A stretch of DNA of 40,945 bases from Solirubrobacter taibaiensis. GTDB taxonomy: Bacteria; Actinomycetota; Thermoleophilia; Solirubrobacterales; Solirubrobacteraceae. The notes under the pieces are model-generated. The model saw only the letters and a program-made list of their open reading frames with translations. It was not told where the DNA came from and did not search any database. Position numbers and translations under genes: made by a program. Where the stretch lies: assembly GCA_027587225.1 (NCBI GenBank), contig JAPDDQ010000058.1, forward strand, positions 1-40,945, written 5' to 3'. Position 1 is the first letter of the stretch; every line of letters begins with the position of its first letter. Shown here in pieces: positions 15,414 through 23,091 of the stretch.

Positions 15414-16718
15414 GTGACATCCTCTTCACATCCCCGGGTCCTGATGGGCCTGCTCTTTTACCCGCGTGGCGGGTCCGCGCACGTCGCGCGGAACCTCGCG
15501 CATGCGCTCCCGCGCGTGGGCTGGGACGTGACGATCCTGAGCGGCAGCGTCGAGGGCTTCGGCGACGCGCGGCGCTTCTACCACGACGTCGACGTCCGCC
15601 CCGTGGACATGTCGGGAAGCTTCCCGCTGCACCCGTCCTACGAGGACCGCCCGGGCGCGCCCGACCGCTTCTTCGGCCTGCTGGACGCCGATGACGCCGA
15701 GGAACAGGTGACGGCGTGGACGCGGGCGCTGCAGTCCGCGGGCGCCGCGCACGCCGACGTGCTGCACCTGCACCACCTCACGCCGTTGTACGAGGCCGCC
15801 AAGCGCGCGGCTCCCGGCGTGCCGATCGTCGGCCATCTGCACGGCACCGAGCTGCTGATGCTGGAGGCGATCGAGGCCGACCCGTTGCGCTGGCCGTACG
15901 GGCTGGCGTGGGCTGAGCGGTTGCGCGCGTGGTCGCTGCAGGCCGAGCGGTTAATCGTGCTCTCCGAGAGCCAGATCGACCGCGCGGAGCGCGTGCTGCC
16001 GGTGGACCCCGACCGCTACACGCTGATCCCGAACGGCTACGACCCCGATCTCTTCTCCCAGCGCCCGATCGACCGCCGCGCGGAGTGGGCGCAGATGCTG
16101 CCCGACGCCGGCATCGAAGCCGACACACCCGTGCTGCTCTACGTCGGCCGCTTCACCGAGGTCAAGCGCGTCCCGCTGCTGATCGAGGCCTACGAGCGCG
16201 CCCGCCCCGGCTTCTGCCGACGCGCCCCGCTCGTGCTCGTCGGCGGGTTCCCCGGCGAGCACGAGGGCGAGCACCCCAGCGACTCGATCGCGCGTCTCGG
16301 CGCGCAGGACGTCCACCTCGCCGGCTGGCACGACCACGACGAGCTGCCGGACATCCTCCGCGCGTCCGACGTGGTCGTCCTGCCCAGCGTGCGCGAGCAG
16401 TTCGGCCAGGTCCTGGTCGAGGGCATGGCCTGCGGGCTGCCCGCGATCGCCGTCGACGCGCACGGCCCCGCGGACATCGTCGACCACGGTGAGACGGGCT
16501 GGCTCGTGGAGCCCGACGACCTCTTCACGCTCGCGAACGCGCTCGTGGAAGCGGTCAACCGTCCGCAGGAGCGCCGGCGCCGCGGCGCGAACGCCGCCGC
16601 GGACGTGGCCGAGCGCTACGCGTGGTCTTCGCTGGCCCAGGACGTCGCCGACCTCTACGACCAAGTTCGGGACCCTGACGCAACGATGTTGCGCACAAGC
16701 ACCGCACAAAGCAGCTGA
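15414..16718 (+). CDS. GT4-family glycosyltransferase
   Basis: A 434-residue GT-B retaining glycosyltransferase starting at GTG 15414; an ATG at 15443 (starting MGLLFYPRGG) would remove only a few residues. The N-terminal acceptor domain has GLLFYPRGGSAHVARNLA; the donor domain has LLYVGRFTEVKRVPLLIEAY and the E-x7-E motif in REQFGQVLVEGMACGLP. VGHLHGTELLMLE and IPNGYDPDLFS are further typical signatures. It resembles MshA-type and capsule-type enzymes, but the acceptor is unknown. No Shine-Dalgarno sequence is visible. It is divergent from SIMPL and followed 125 bp later by gltB, so co-transcription is possible but not evident. The last codons carry the first of two GACGCAACG repeats. Confidence 0.9.
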   Translation: MTSSSHPRVLMGLLFYPRGGSAHVARNLAHALPRVGWDVTILSGSVEGFGDARRFYHDVDVRPVDMSGSFPLHPSYEDRPGAPDRFFGLLDADDAEEQVTAWTRALQSAGAAHADVLHLHHLTPLYEAAKRAAPGVPIVGHLHGTELLMLEAIEADPLRWPYGLAWAERLRAWSLQAERLIVLSESQIDRAERVLPVDPDRYTLIPNGYDPDLFSQRPIDRRAEWAQMLPDAGIEADTPVLLYVGRFTEVKRVPLLIEAYERARPGFCRRAPLVLVGGFPGEHEGEHPSDSIARLGAQDVHLAGWHDHDELPDILRASDVVVLPSVREQFGQVLVEGMACGLPAIAVDAHGPADIVDHGETGWLVEPDDLFTLANALVEAVNRPQERRRRGANAAADVAERYAWSSLAQDVADLYDQVRDPDATMLRTSTAQSS

Positions 16719-16722
16719 TCGC

Positions 16723-16735
16723 TGCGTCAGACGCA
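16723..16735. promoter_or_regulatory. Short perfect palindrome ahead of gltB
   Basis: TGCGTC, a central A, then GACGCA. It follows the glycosyltransferase stop by 4 bp and lies 120 bp before the gltB start. GACGCAACG also occurs at 16677-16685 and 16730-16738 as direct copies 53 bp apart. It may be an operator or weak terminator. Confidence 0.35.
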
Positions 16736-16755
16736 ACGCTTCGCGGGCTCACGTG

Positions 16756-16785
16756 TTGAGTGGGCTCCACAGCGGTTGCTACCTT
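16756..16785 (+). promoter_or_regulatory. Possible sigma-70-type promoter of gltBD
   Basis: TTGAGT (16756-16761) and TACCTT (16780-16785) with an 18-bp spacer. A transcript starting near 16792 would give a 50-nt leader before the ATG at 16844 and would exclude the longer start at 16760. Weak match; assignment is tentative. Confidence 0.35.
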
Positions 16786-16843
16786 GTCACTCCCTTCCGA
16801 GCTCTCGGATGGGGTTCCGCGTCCCCGACCCCGTCGCTCGCCT

Positions 16844-19800
16844 ATGCCTGAACGTCCACGTGGCCGGATCGGCCTCTACGACCCGTCCTACGAGCACGAC
16901 GCCTGCGGCGTCGCCATGGTTGCCAAGCTCGATGGGAAGCCGTCGCACGAGGCGGTAGAGCGGGCCATCGTGGCGCTCGAGAACCTCGAGCATCGCGGCG
17001 CGGCCGGTGCTGATCCCAATACCGGCGACGGCGCCGGGATCCTGCTCCAGCTCCCTGACGAGTTCCTGCGCGGCGTCATCGACGCCGAGCTGCCGCCGCT
17101 CGGCGCCTACGGCGTCGCGATGCTGTTCCTCCCGCGCGAGGAGGACGAGCGCGTCCGGCTGGAAGCGCTCCTCGAGCAGACCGTCAAGGACGAGGGCCAG
17201 ACCGTCATCGCCTGGCGCGACGTCCCGGTCGACAAGGATTACGTCGGCATCACGGCCAACCTCTACGCGCCGTACGTCAAGCAGCTCGTCGTCGGCGCCT
17301 CGGAGGAGCTCGCGGGCGACCAGGACGCGTTCGAGCGCAAGCTGTACGTGATCCGTCGCGTCGCCGAGCTCGCCGCCGGCCCGGAGCTGGTCGTGCCGAG
17401 CTTCAGCAGCCGGACGATCGTCTACAAGGGCATGCTGACCAGCCCGCAGCTGCTCGGCTACTTCCCGGACCTGCAGGACCAGCGCACGAAGACCGCGCTC
17501 GCGCTCGTGCACTCGCGCTTCAGCACCAACACGTTCCCGAGCTGGGAGCTCGCGCACCCGTTCCGCATGATCGCCCACAACGGCGAGATCAACACGGTGC
17601 GCGGCAACATCAACTGGATGCGGGCGCGCGAGTCGCAGCTCGCCTCCGAGCTGTTCGGCGAGGACCTGCACAAGGTGCTTCCGGTCGTCCGCGCGGGCGG
17701 CAGTGACAGCGCCACGTTCGACAACGTGCTCGAGCTGCTCACGCTCGCCGGCCGCAGCCTTCCGCACGCGGTGATGATGATGATCCCGGAGGCCTACGCC
17801 GACCGGGATGACATCCCTGAAGAGCTGAAGGCGTTCTACGCCTACCACGGCTGCTTCATGGAGCCGTGGGACGGCCCCGCCGCGGTCACGTTCACCGACG
17901 GACGCATGATCGGCGCGACGCTGGACCGCAACGGCCTGCGTCCTGGGCGCTGGCTGGAGACGACCGACGGCTGGGTCGTGCTCGGCTCCGAGACCGGCGT
18001 GATGGACGTGCCGGCGAGCAAGATCAAGCGCAAGGGCCGGCTACAGCCGGGCAAGCTCTTCCTGGTCGACCTCGAGCAGGGCCGGATCGTCGACGACGCC
18101 GAGGTCAAGCGCGAGGTCGCCGGCGCCAAGCCGTACCAGCAGTGGTTCGACGACGGCATCGTGCACATCGGCGACCTCCCCGAGGCGCCGCCGCTGCCCA
18201 AGCCCGACACTCCGCTGCACAGCCGCCAGCGCGCGTTCGGCTTCACGCAGGAGGATCTGCGGGTGCTGCTCGCGCCGACGGCGGCCAAGGGCGAAGAGCC
18301 GATCGGCTCGATGGGCAACGACAACGCGCTCGCGGTCCTGTCCGACCATCAGCCGCCGCTGTTCAACTACTTCAAGCAGCTGTTCGCGCAGGTCACGAAC
18401 CCGCCGATCGACCCGATCCGCGAGTCGATCGTGATGGATCACGGCACGGGCGTCGGCTCCGAGCGCAACCTGCTCGACGAGACGCCCGAGCACGCGCACC
18501 AGCTCGCGATGCAGACGCCGCTGCTGTTCGACCGTGAGATCCAGCAGTTGCGCCACGTCGACAGCTCGGTCTTCAAGGCGCACACCGTCGACATCACGTG
18601 GCCGGTGAGCGAAGGTCCCGCCGGGATGCTCAAGGCGCTCGAGCGTGCCTGTGCCGACGCCGACGCGGCGCTCGCCGACGGCGTCAACATCCTCATCCTC
18701 AGCGACCGCGCGGTCAGCCCCGAGCGGGCGCCGATCCCGTCGCTGCTCGCGGTCGGCGGCGTGCATCACCACCTCGTGCGCGAGGGCACGCGCCTGCAGA
18801 CCGGCCTCGTGCTCGAGTCCGGCGAGCCGCGTGAGGTCCACCACTTCGCGACGCTGATCGGCTACGGCTGCTCGGCGATCAACCCGTACCTGCTGCTCGA
18901 GTCGCTCGAGGCGCTCGTCGCCGACGGGCTCGTGCCGGAGGTCGAGGACTTCGAGAAGGCCCAGTGGAACGTCGTCAAGGGCGTGGCCAAGGGCCTGCTG
19001 AAGACGATCTCGAAGATGGGCATCTCGACGATCCGCTCCTACGCGGGCGCGCAGATCTTCGAGGCCGTCGGCCTGGCCGACGATCTGATCGACCGCCACT
19101 TCACGGGCACCGCCTCGCGGATCGGCGGCATCGACAGCGAGATCCTCGCGATCGAGACGCTGGAGCGTCACGCGCGCGGCTTCGGTCTGTCGACGAACGA
19201 CCTGCTGCCGGTCGGCGGCGTGTACGCGTGGCGCCGCGACGGCGAGCACCACATGTGGAACCCGGAGACGATCGCGCTCCTGCAGCACTCCGTCCGCCAC
19301 GGCGGCCAGCCGACCTACGACGAGTACTCCAAGCTCGTCAACCAGGACGCGGCCCGGCGGGCGACACTCCGCGGGCTCCTGAAGTTCAAGGAGCTGCCCG
19401 AGGACGAGTGGCTGTCGATCGACGACGTGGAGCCGGCGAGCGAGATCGTCAAGCGCTTCGTCACCGGCGCGATGTCGCTCGGCTCGATCTCGCGCGAGTC
19501 GCACGAGACACTCGCGATCGCGATGAACCGGATCGGCGGCAAGTCGAACACGGGTGAGGGCGGGGAAGACCCCTCGCGCTTCGTCGCCGATCCCAACGGC
19601 GACCGCCGCCGCTCGGCGATCAAGCAGGTGGCCTCCGGCCGCTTCGGCGTGAACATCAACTACCTCGTCAACGCCGACGAGCTGCAGATCAAGATGGCCC
19701 AGGGCGCCAAGCCCGGCGAGGGCGGCCAGCTGCCGGGCCACAAGGTGGACCGGTACATCGGCTCGATCCGCTTCACGACGCCGGGCGTCGGTCTCATCTC

Positions 19801-21406
19801 GCCGCCGCCGCACCACGACATCTACTCGATCGAGGACCTCAAGCAGCTCATCTACGACCTGCGCTGCGCCAACCCGGGCGCGCGGATCTCGGTGAAGCTC
19901 GTGTCCGAGGTCGGCGTGGGCACGGTCGCGGCGGGCGTGGCCAAGGCGAACGCCGACCACGTGCTGATCGCCGGCCACGACGGCGGCACCGGCGCGTCCC
20001 CGCTCTCGAGCATCCAGTCGGCGGGCATCCCGTGGGAGATCGGCCTGGCCGAGACCCAGCAGACGCTCGTGCTCAACGACCTGCGCTCCCGTATCTGGGT
20101 GCAGACGGACGGCCAGCTCAAGACCGGCCGGGACGTGATCGTCGCCGCGCTGCTCGGGGCGGACGAGTGCGGCTTCTCCACCGCCCCGCTGATCGCGACG
20201 GGCTGCATCATGATGCGCGCCTGCCACCTGAACACGTGCCCGGTGGGCATCGCGACGCAGGACCCGGAGCTGCGCAAGCGCTTCAAGGGTGAGCCGGAGC
20301 ACGTCGTCAACTTCTTCTTCTACGTCGCCGAGGAAGCGCGCCAGCTCATGCGCAAGCTCGGCATCCGGCGTTACGAGGATCTGGTCGGCCGCGTGGACCT
20401 GCTCGAGGCCGACGACGCGATCGACCACTGGAAGGCGCGCGGCGTGGATCTCACGCACGTGCTCGCCGCCCCGCCCGTCACCGACGACGCCCCGCGCCGG
20501 CGCCTGCGCCCGCAGGACTCGCCGCTGCCGGGCGCGCTGGACTGGACGCTGATCGAGGCGGCCAAGGACGCCATCGACCACCGCATGAAGGTCAGCGGCG
20601 ACTTCGACGTGCGCAACGTCAACCGCACCGTCGGCGGCCTGCTCTCGAGCGCGGTCACGAAGGTGCACGGCGCCCAGGGCCTGCCGCCCGGGACGATCCA
20701 GTACACGCTGCGCGGCAGCGCCGGCCAGTCGTTCGGCGCGTGGCTCGCGCCGGGCGTGGAGCTGACGCTGATCGGCGACGCGAACGACTACACCGGCAAG
20801 GGCCTGTCCGGTGGCGTGCTCACCGTCACGCCGCCCGAGGACTCGCTGTTCGTGGCCGAGGAGAACGTCATCATCGGCAACACCGTGCTCTACGGGGCAA
20901 GCGGTGGCCGGGCGTTCTTCCGCGGGCTCGCGGGCGAGCGCTTTGCGGTGCGCAACTCGGGTGCCAGCGCCGTCGTCGAAGGCGTGGGCGACCACGGCTG
21001 CGAGTACATGACCGGCGGCCGCGCGATCATCCTCGGCCCGACCGGCCGCAACTTCGCCGCGGGCATGAGCGGTGGCGTGGCCTACGTGTTCGACGAGGAC
21101 GACACGTTCTCCGAGCGCTGCAACATGGGCCTGGTCGGCTTCGACCCGATCGAGGACTCCGACGCCATCGAGCTGCACAACCTGATCGAGGAGCACGCGC
21201 AGCGCACCGGCTCGCCCGTCGCGCAACGCATCCTCGACGCGTGGGACGACTTTCTCCCGCGCTTCAAGAAGGTCATGCCGCACGACTACAAGCGTGCGCT
21301 GAAGGAAATGGCGGAGGCCGAAGCGCCGCTGCGAGCCACGGATGAGCGCGACGCCGCGACCGAGGTCGTGGGCGCGCCGGCGACGGGAACCGGGGGGAAC
21401 TCCTAG
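16844..21406 (+). CDS. gltB: Glutamate synthase (NADPH) large subunit
   Basis: A 1520-residue enzyme that takes the amide of glutamine and transfers it to 2-oxoglutarate, giving two glutamates. ATG 16844 is preferred over 16760 because it gives a short propeptide (20 residues) before the catalytic Cys21 in HDACGVAMVA, which becomes the N-terminal nucleophile. Domains: GATase2 (about 21-400), central domain, FMN-binding synthase domain with GHDGGTGASPLSSIQSAG (about 1045), the 3Fe-4S cluster cysteines 1121, 1127 and 1132 in CIMMRACHLNTCPVGIATQ, and the C-terminal GXGXG beta-helix (YGASGGRAFFRG). Length matches the bacterial family. The stop abuts the gltD ATG with no gap, so the two subunits are made from one transcript. 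Confidence 0.98.
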   Translation: MPERPRGRIGLYDPSYEHDACGVAMVAKLDGKPSHEAVERAIVALENLEHRGAAGADPNTGDGAGILLQLPDEFLRGVIDAELPPLGAYGVAMLFLPREEDERVRLEALLEQTVKDEGQTVIAWRDVPVDKDYVGITANLYAPYVKQLVVGASEELAGDQDAFERKLYVIRRVAELAAGPELVVPSFSSRTIVYKGMLTSPQLLGYFPDLQDQRTKTALALVHSRFSTNTFPSWELAHPFRMIAHNGEINTVRGNINWMRARESQLASELFGEDLHKVLPVVRAGGSDSATFDNVLELLTLAGRSLPHAVMMMIPEAYADRDDIPEELKAFYAYHGCFMEPWDGPAAVTFTDGRMIGATLDRNGLRPGRWLETTDGWVVLGSETGVMDVPASKIKRKGRLQPGKLFLVDLEQGRIVDDAEVKREVAGAKPYQQWFDDGIVHIGDLPEAPPLPKPDTPLHSRQRAFGFTQEDLRVLLAPTAAKGEEPIGSMGNDNALAVLSDHQPPLFNYFKQLFAQVTNPPIDPIRESIVMDHGTGVGSERNLLDETPEHAHQLAMQTPLLFDREIQQLRHVDSSVFKAHTVDITWPVSEGPAGMLKALERACADADAALADGVNILILSDRAVSPERAPIPSLLAVGGVHHHLVREGTRLQTGLVLESGEPREVHHFATLIGYGCSAINPYLLLESLEALVADGLVPEVEDFEKAQWNVVKGVAKGLLKTISKMGISTIRSYAGAQIFEAVGLADDLIDRHFTGTASRIGGIDSEILAIETLERHARGFGLSTNDLLPVGGVYAWRRDGEHHMWNPETIALLQHSVRHGGQPTYDEYSKLVNQDAARRATLRGLLKFKELPEDEWLSIDDVEPASEIVKRFVTGAMSLGSISRESHETLAIAMNRIGGKSNTGEGGEDPSRFVADPNGDRRRSAIKQVASGRFGVNINYLVNADELQIKMAQGAKPGEGGQLPGHKVDRYIGSIRFTTPGVGLISPPPHHDIYSIEDLKQLIYDLRCANPGARISVKLVSEVGVGTVAAGVAKANADHVLIAGHDGGTGASPLSSIQSAGIPWEIGLAETQQTLVLNDLRSRIWVQTDGQLKTGRDVIVAALLGADECGFSTAPLIATGCIMMRACHLNTCPVGIATQDPELRKRFKGEPEHVVNFFFYVAEEARQLMRKLGIRRYEDLVGRVDLLEADDAIDHWKARGVDLTHVLAAPPVTDDAPRRRLRPQDSPLPGALDWTLIEAAKDAIDHRMKVSGDFDVRNVNRTVGGLLSSAVTKVHGAQGLPPGTIQYTLRGSAGQSFGAWLAPGVELTLIGDANDYTGKGLSGGVLTVTPPEDSLFVAEENVIIGNTVLYGASGGRAFFRGLAGERFAVRNSGASAVVEGVGDHGCEYMTGGRAIILGPTGRNFAAGMSGGVAYVFDEDDTFSERCNMGLVGFDPIEDSDAIELHNLIEEHAQRTGSPVAQRILDAWDDFLPRFKKVMPHDYKRALKEMAEAEAPLRATDERDAATEVVGAPATGTGGNS

Positions 21407-22903
21407 ATGGGCAAGATCGGGGGCTTCCTCCAGATCGAGCGGGTCGAGCAGCCGGAGCGCAACCCGGCCGAGCGCCTGCACGACTTCAACGAGTTCGTGG
21501 AGACGCTGCCGGCCGACGGCGTCCGCGAGCAGGGCGCGCGCTGCATGGAGTGCGGCGTGCCGTTCTGCCACAACGGCTGCCCGCTGGGCAACCTCATCCC
21601 GGACTGGAACGACCTCGTCTACCGCGACCGCTGGCGCGAGGCGCTCGACCAGCTGCACGCGACGAACAACTTCCCGGAGTTCACCGGCCGGCTCTGCCCC
21701 GCTCCGTGCGAGGCGGCCTGCGTGCTGGAGATCCGCGAGGGTGACGCGGTCTCGATCAAGCAGATCGAGGTCTCGATCATCAATCGCGGGTGGGACGAGG
21801 GCTGGATCGCGCCGCAGCCGCCCGCGGTCGAGACGGGCCGCAAGGTCGCCGTCATCGGCGCCGGCCCGGCGGGCCTGGCCGCCGCGCAGCAGCTGCGCCG
21901 CGCGGGCCACACGGTCACCGTCTACGAGCGTGACGAGGCCGGCGGCGGGCTGATCCGCTTCGGCGTCCCGCACTTCAAGATCGAGAAGTGGGTCATCGAG
22001 CGGCGGCTGGAGCAGCTGATCGCCGAGGGCGTCGAGTTCCGCTACGGCGTGGACGTCGGCGAGGACATCTCGCCCGAGGAGCTGCGCGCCGCGCACGACG
22101 CCGTGGTCATCGCCACCGGCTCGCGCGTCCCGCGTGACCTGCCGGTGCCCGGCCGCGAGCTGGGCGGCGTGCACTACGCGATGGAGTACCTGTACGACCG
22201 CGCGCGCGTGCTCGACGGCAACTCGCCCGAGGCGCCGATCACCGCGGCGGGCAAGAACGTGCTCGTCGTCGGCGGCGGCGACACGGGCGCGGACTGCGTC
22301 GGCCACTCGCTGCGCGAGGGCGCCGCTTCGGTCACGCAGATCGAGCTGCTCGGTGAGCCGCCCGCCAAGCGCCCGGACGACCTCACGCCGTGGCCGCGCT
22401 GGCCCGTGAAGCTGCGCACCTCGTACGCCCTGAAGGAGGGCGGCGACCGCGACTTCGCGGTCTCCACGACCAAGCTCACCGGCAACGGCAACGTCGAGCA
22501 GGTGCACTGGGTGCAGAACAGCGGCAAGCCGCCGTTCGACGCCGTCGAGGGCACCGACGAGTCGCACCCGGTCGAGCTCGTGCTGCTGGCGATGGGCTTC
22601 CTCTCGCCCGAGCAGGAGCTGCTCGAGGCGTTGGGGGTCGAGCGCGACGCGCGCGGCAACGCCAAGGCGGGCGCGTACTCGACGTCCGCCGACGGCGTGT
22701 TCGCCGCCGGTGACGCGCGCCGCGGCCAGTCGCTGATCGTGTGGGCCATAAATGAGGGCCGCCAGTGCGCCCGCGTGGCCGACCGCTACCTGCGTTCGCT
22801 GCCGGCGATCGACCCGCGCGACGAGGAGTCCGCGGGCACGAGCGATCGCTTCGGTTCGCCCGACCTCGGCGCCGACCCGCCGCAGATCGCGTCCAACTCT
22901 TGA
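21407..22903 (+). CDS. gltD: Glutamate synthase (NADPH) small subunit
   Basis: A 498-residue flavoprotein that oxidises NADPH and passes electrons through FAD and iron-sulfur clusters to the GltB subunit. The ATG directly follows the gltB TAG. N-terminal cysteines that bind the 4Fe-4S clusters are seen in RCMECGVPFCHNGCPLGN and CPAPCEAACV. The first dinucleotide-binding motif is VAVIGAGPAGLAAAQQL; the second is VLVVGGGDTGADC. The conserved C-terminal GVFAAGDARRGQSLIVWA (FAD-binding) is intact. Length is typical. It is followed by a strong hairpin terminator. There is no sign of truncation. Confidence 0.98.
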   Translation: MGKIGGFLQIERVEQPERNPAERLHDFNEFVETLPADGVREQGARCMECGVPFCHNGCPLGNLIPDWNDLVYRDRWREALDQLHATNNFPEFTGRLCPAPCEAACVLEIREGDAVSIKQIEVSIINRGWDEGWIAPQPPAVETGRKVAVIGAGPAGLAAAQQLRRAGHTVTVYERDEAGGGLIRFGVPHFKIEKWVIERRLEQLIAEGVEFRYGVDVGEDISPEELRAAHDAVVIATGSRVPRDLPVPGRELGGVHYAMEYLYDRARVLDGNSPEAPITAAGKNVLVVGGGDTGADCVGHSLREGAASVTQIELLGEPPAKRPDDLTPWPRWPVKLRTSYALKEGGDRDFAVSTTKLTGNGNVEQVHWVQNSGKPPFDAVEGTDESHPVELVLLAMGFLSPEQELLEALGVERDARGNAKAGAYSTSADGVFAAGDARRGQSLIVWAINEGRQCARVADRYLRSLPAIDPRDEESAGTSDRFGSPDLGADPPQIASNS

Positions 22904-22908
22904 CCGGG

Positions 22909-22933
22909 GAGGGGCGGCTCGACGCCGCCCCTC
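22909..22933 (+). terminator. Rho-independent terminator of gltBD
   Basis: Stem GAGGGGCGGC / GCCGCCCCTC, 10 perfect base pairs, loop TCGAC. It begins 5 bp after the gltD stop; the following GTACTTGTTTG is modestly T-rich. Confidence 0.88.
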
Positions 22934-23080
22934 GTACTTGTTTGCCTGTTTGGTGACAATTGCGCCATCGGTGCGGCAAGGTCCTGTACGTTTCCGCACA
23001 AGGTCGACATGGGAGCGCGGTGAGGGCGGGACGACGGGGTCTCGCCAGCAGAGCGCGGGGGTCGACAAGGACAGTCACAC

Positions 23081-23087
23081 AGGAGGA
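23081..23087 (+). promoter_or_regulatory. Strong ribosome binding site deciding the GTG 23092 start
   Basis: AGGAGGA, 4 bp before GTG 23092. It is one of the few clear Shine-Dalgarno sites in the window and supports the start with an immediate signal peptide, against the longer frame from 22960. Confidence 0.75.
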
Positions 23088-23091
23088 CCGG

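Noticed and set aside
16760..16843. Longer gltB start at GTG 16760
   Set aside because: It would lengthen the propeptide to 48 residues and would put the start inside a possible promoter; ATG 16844 gives the usual short propeptide before Cys21.
18041..23068. A 1675-codon open frame on the minus strand opposite gltBD
   Set aside because: It is a codon-bias shadow: GC-rich third positions leave few stops on the antisense strand, the translation is Arg/Ala/Val-rich without motifs, and gltB and gltD are unambiguous on the plus strand.
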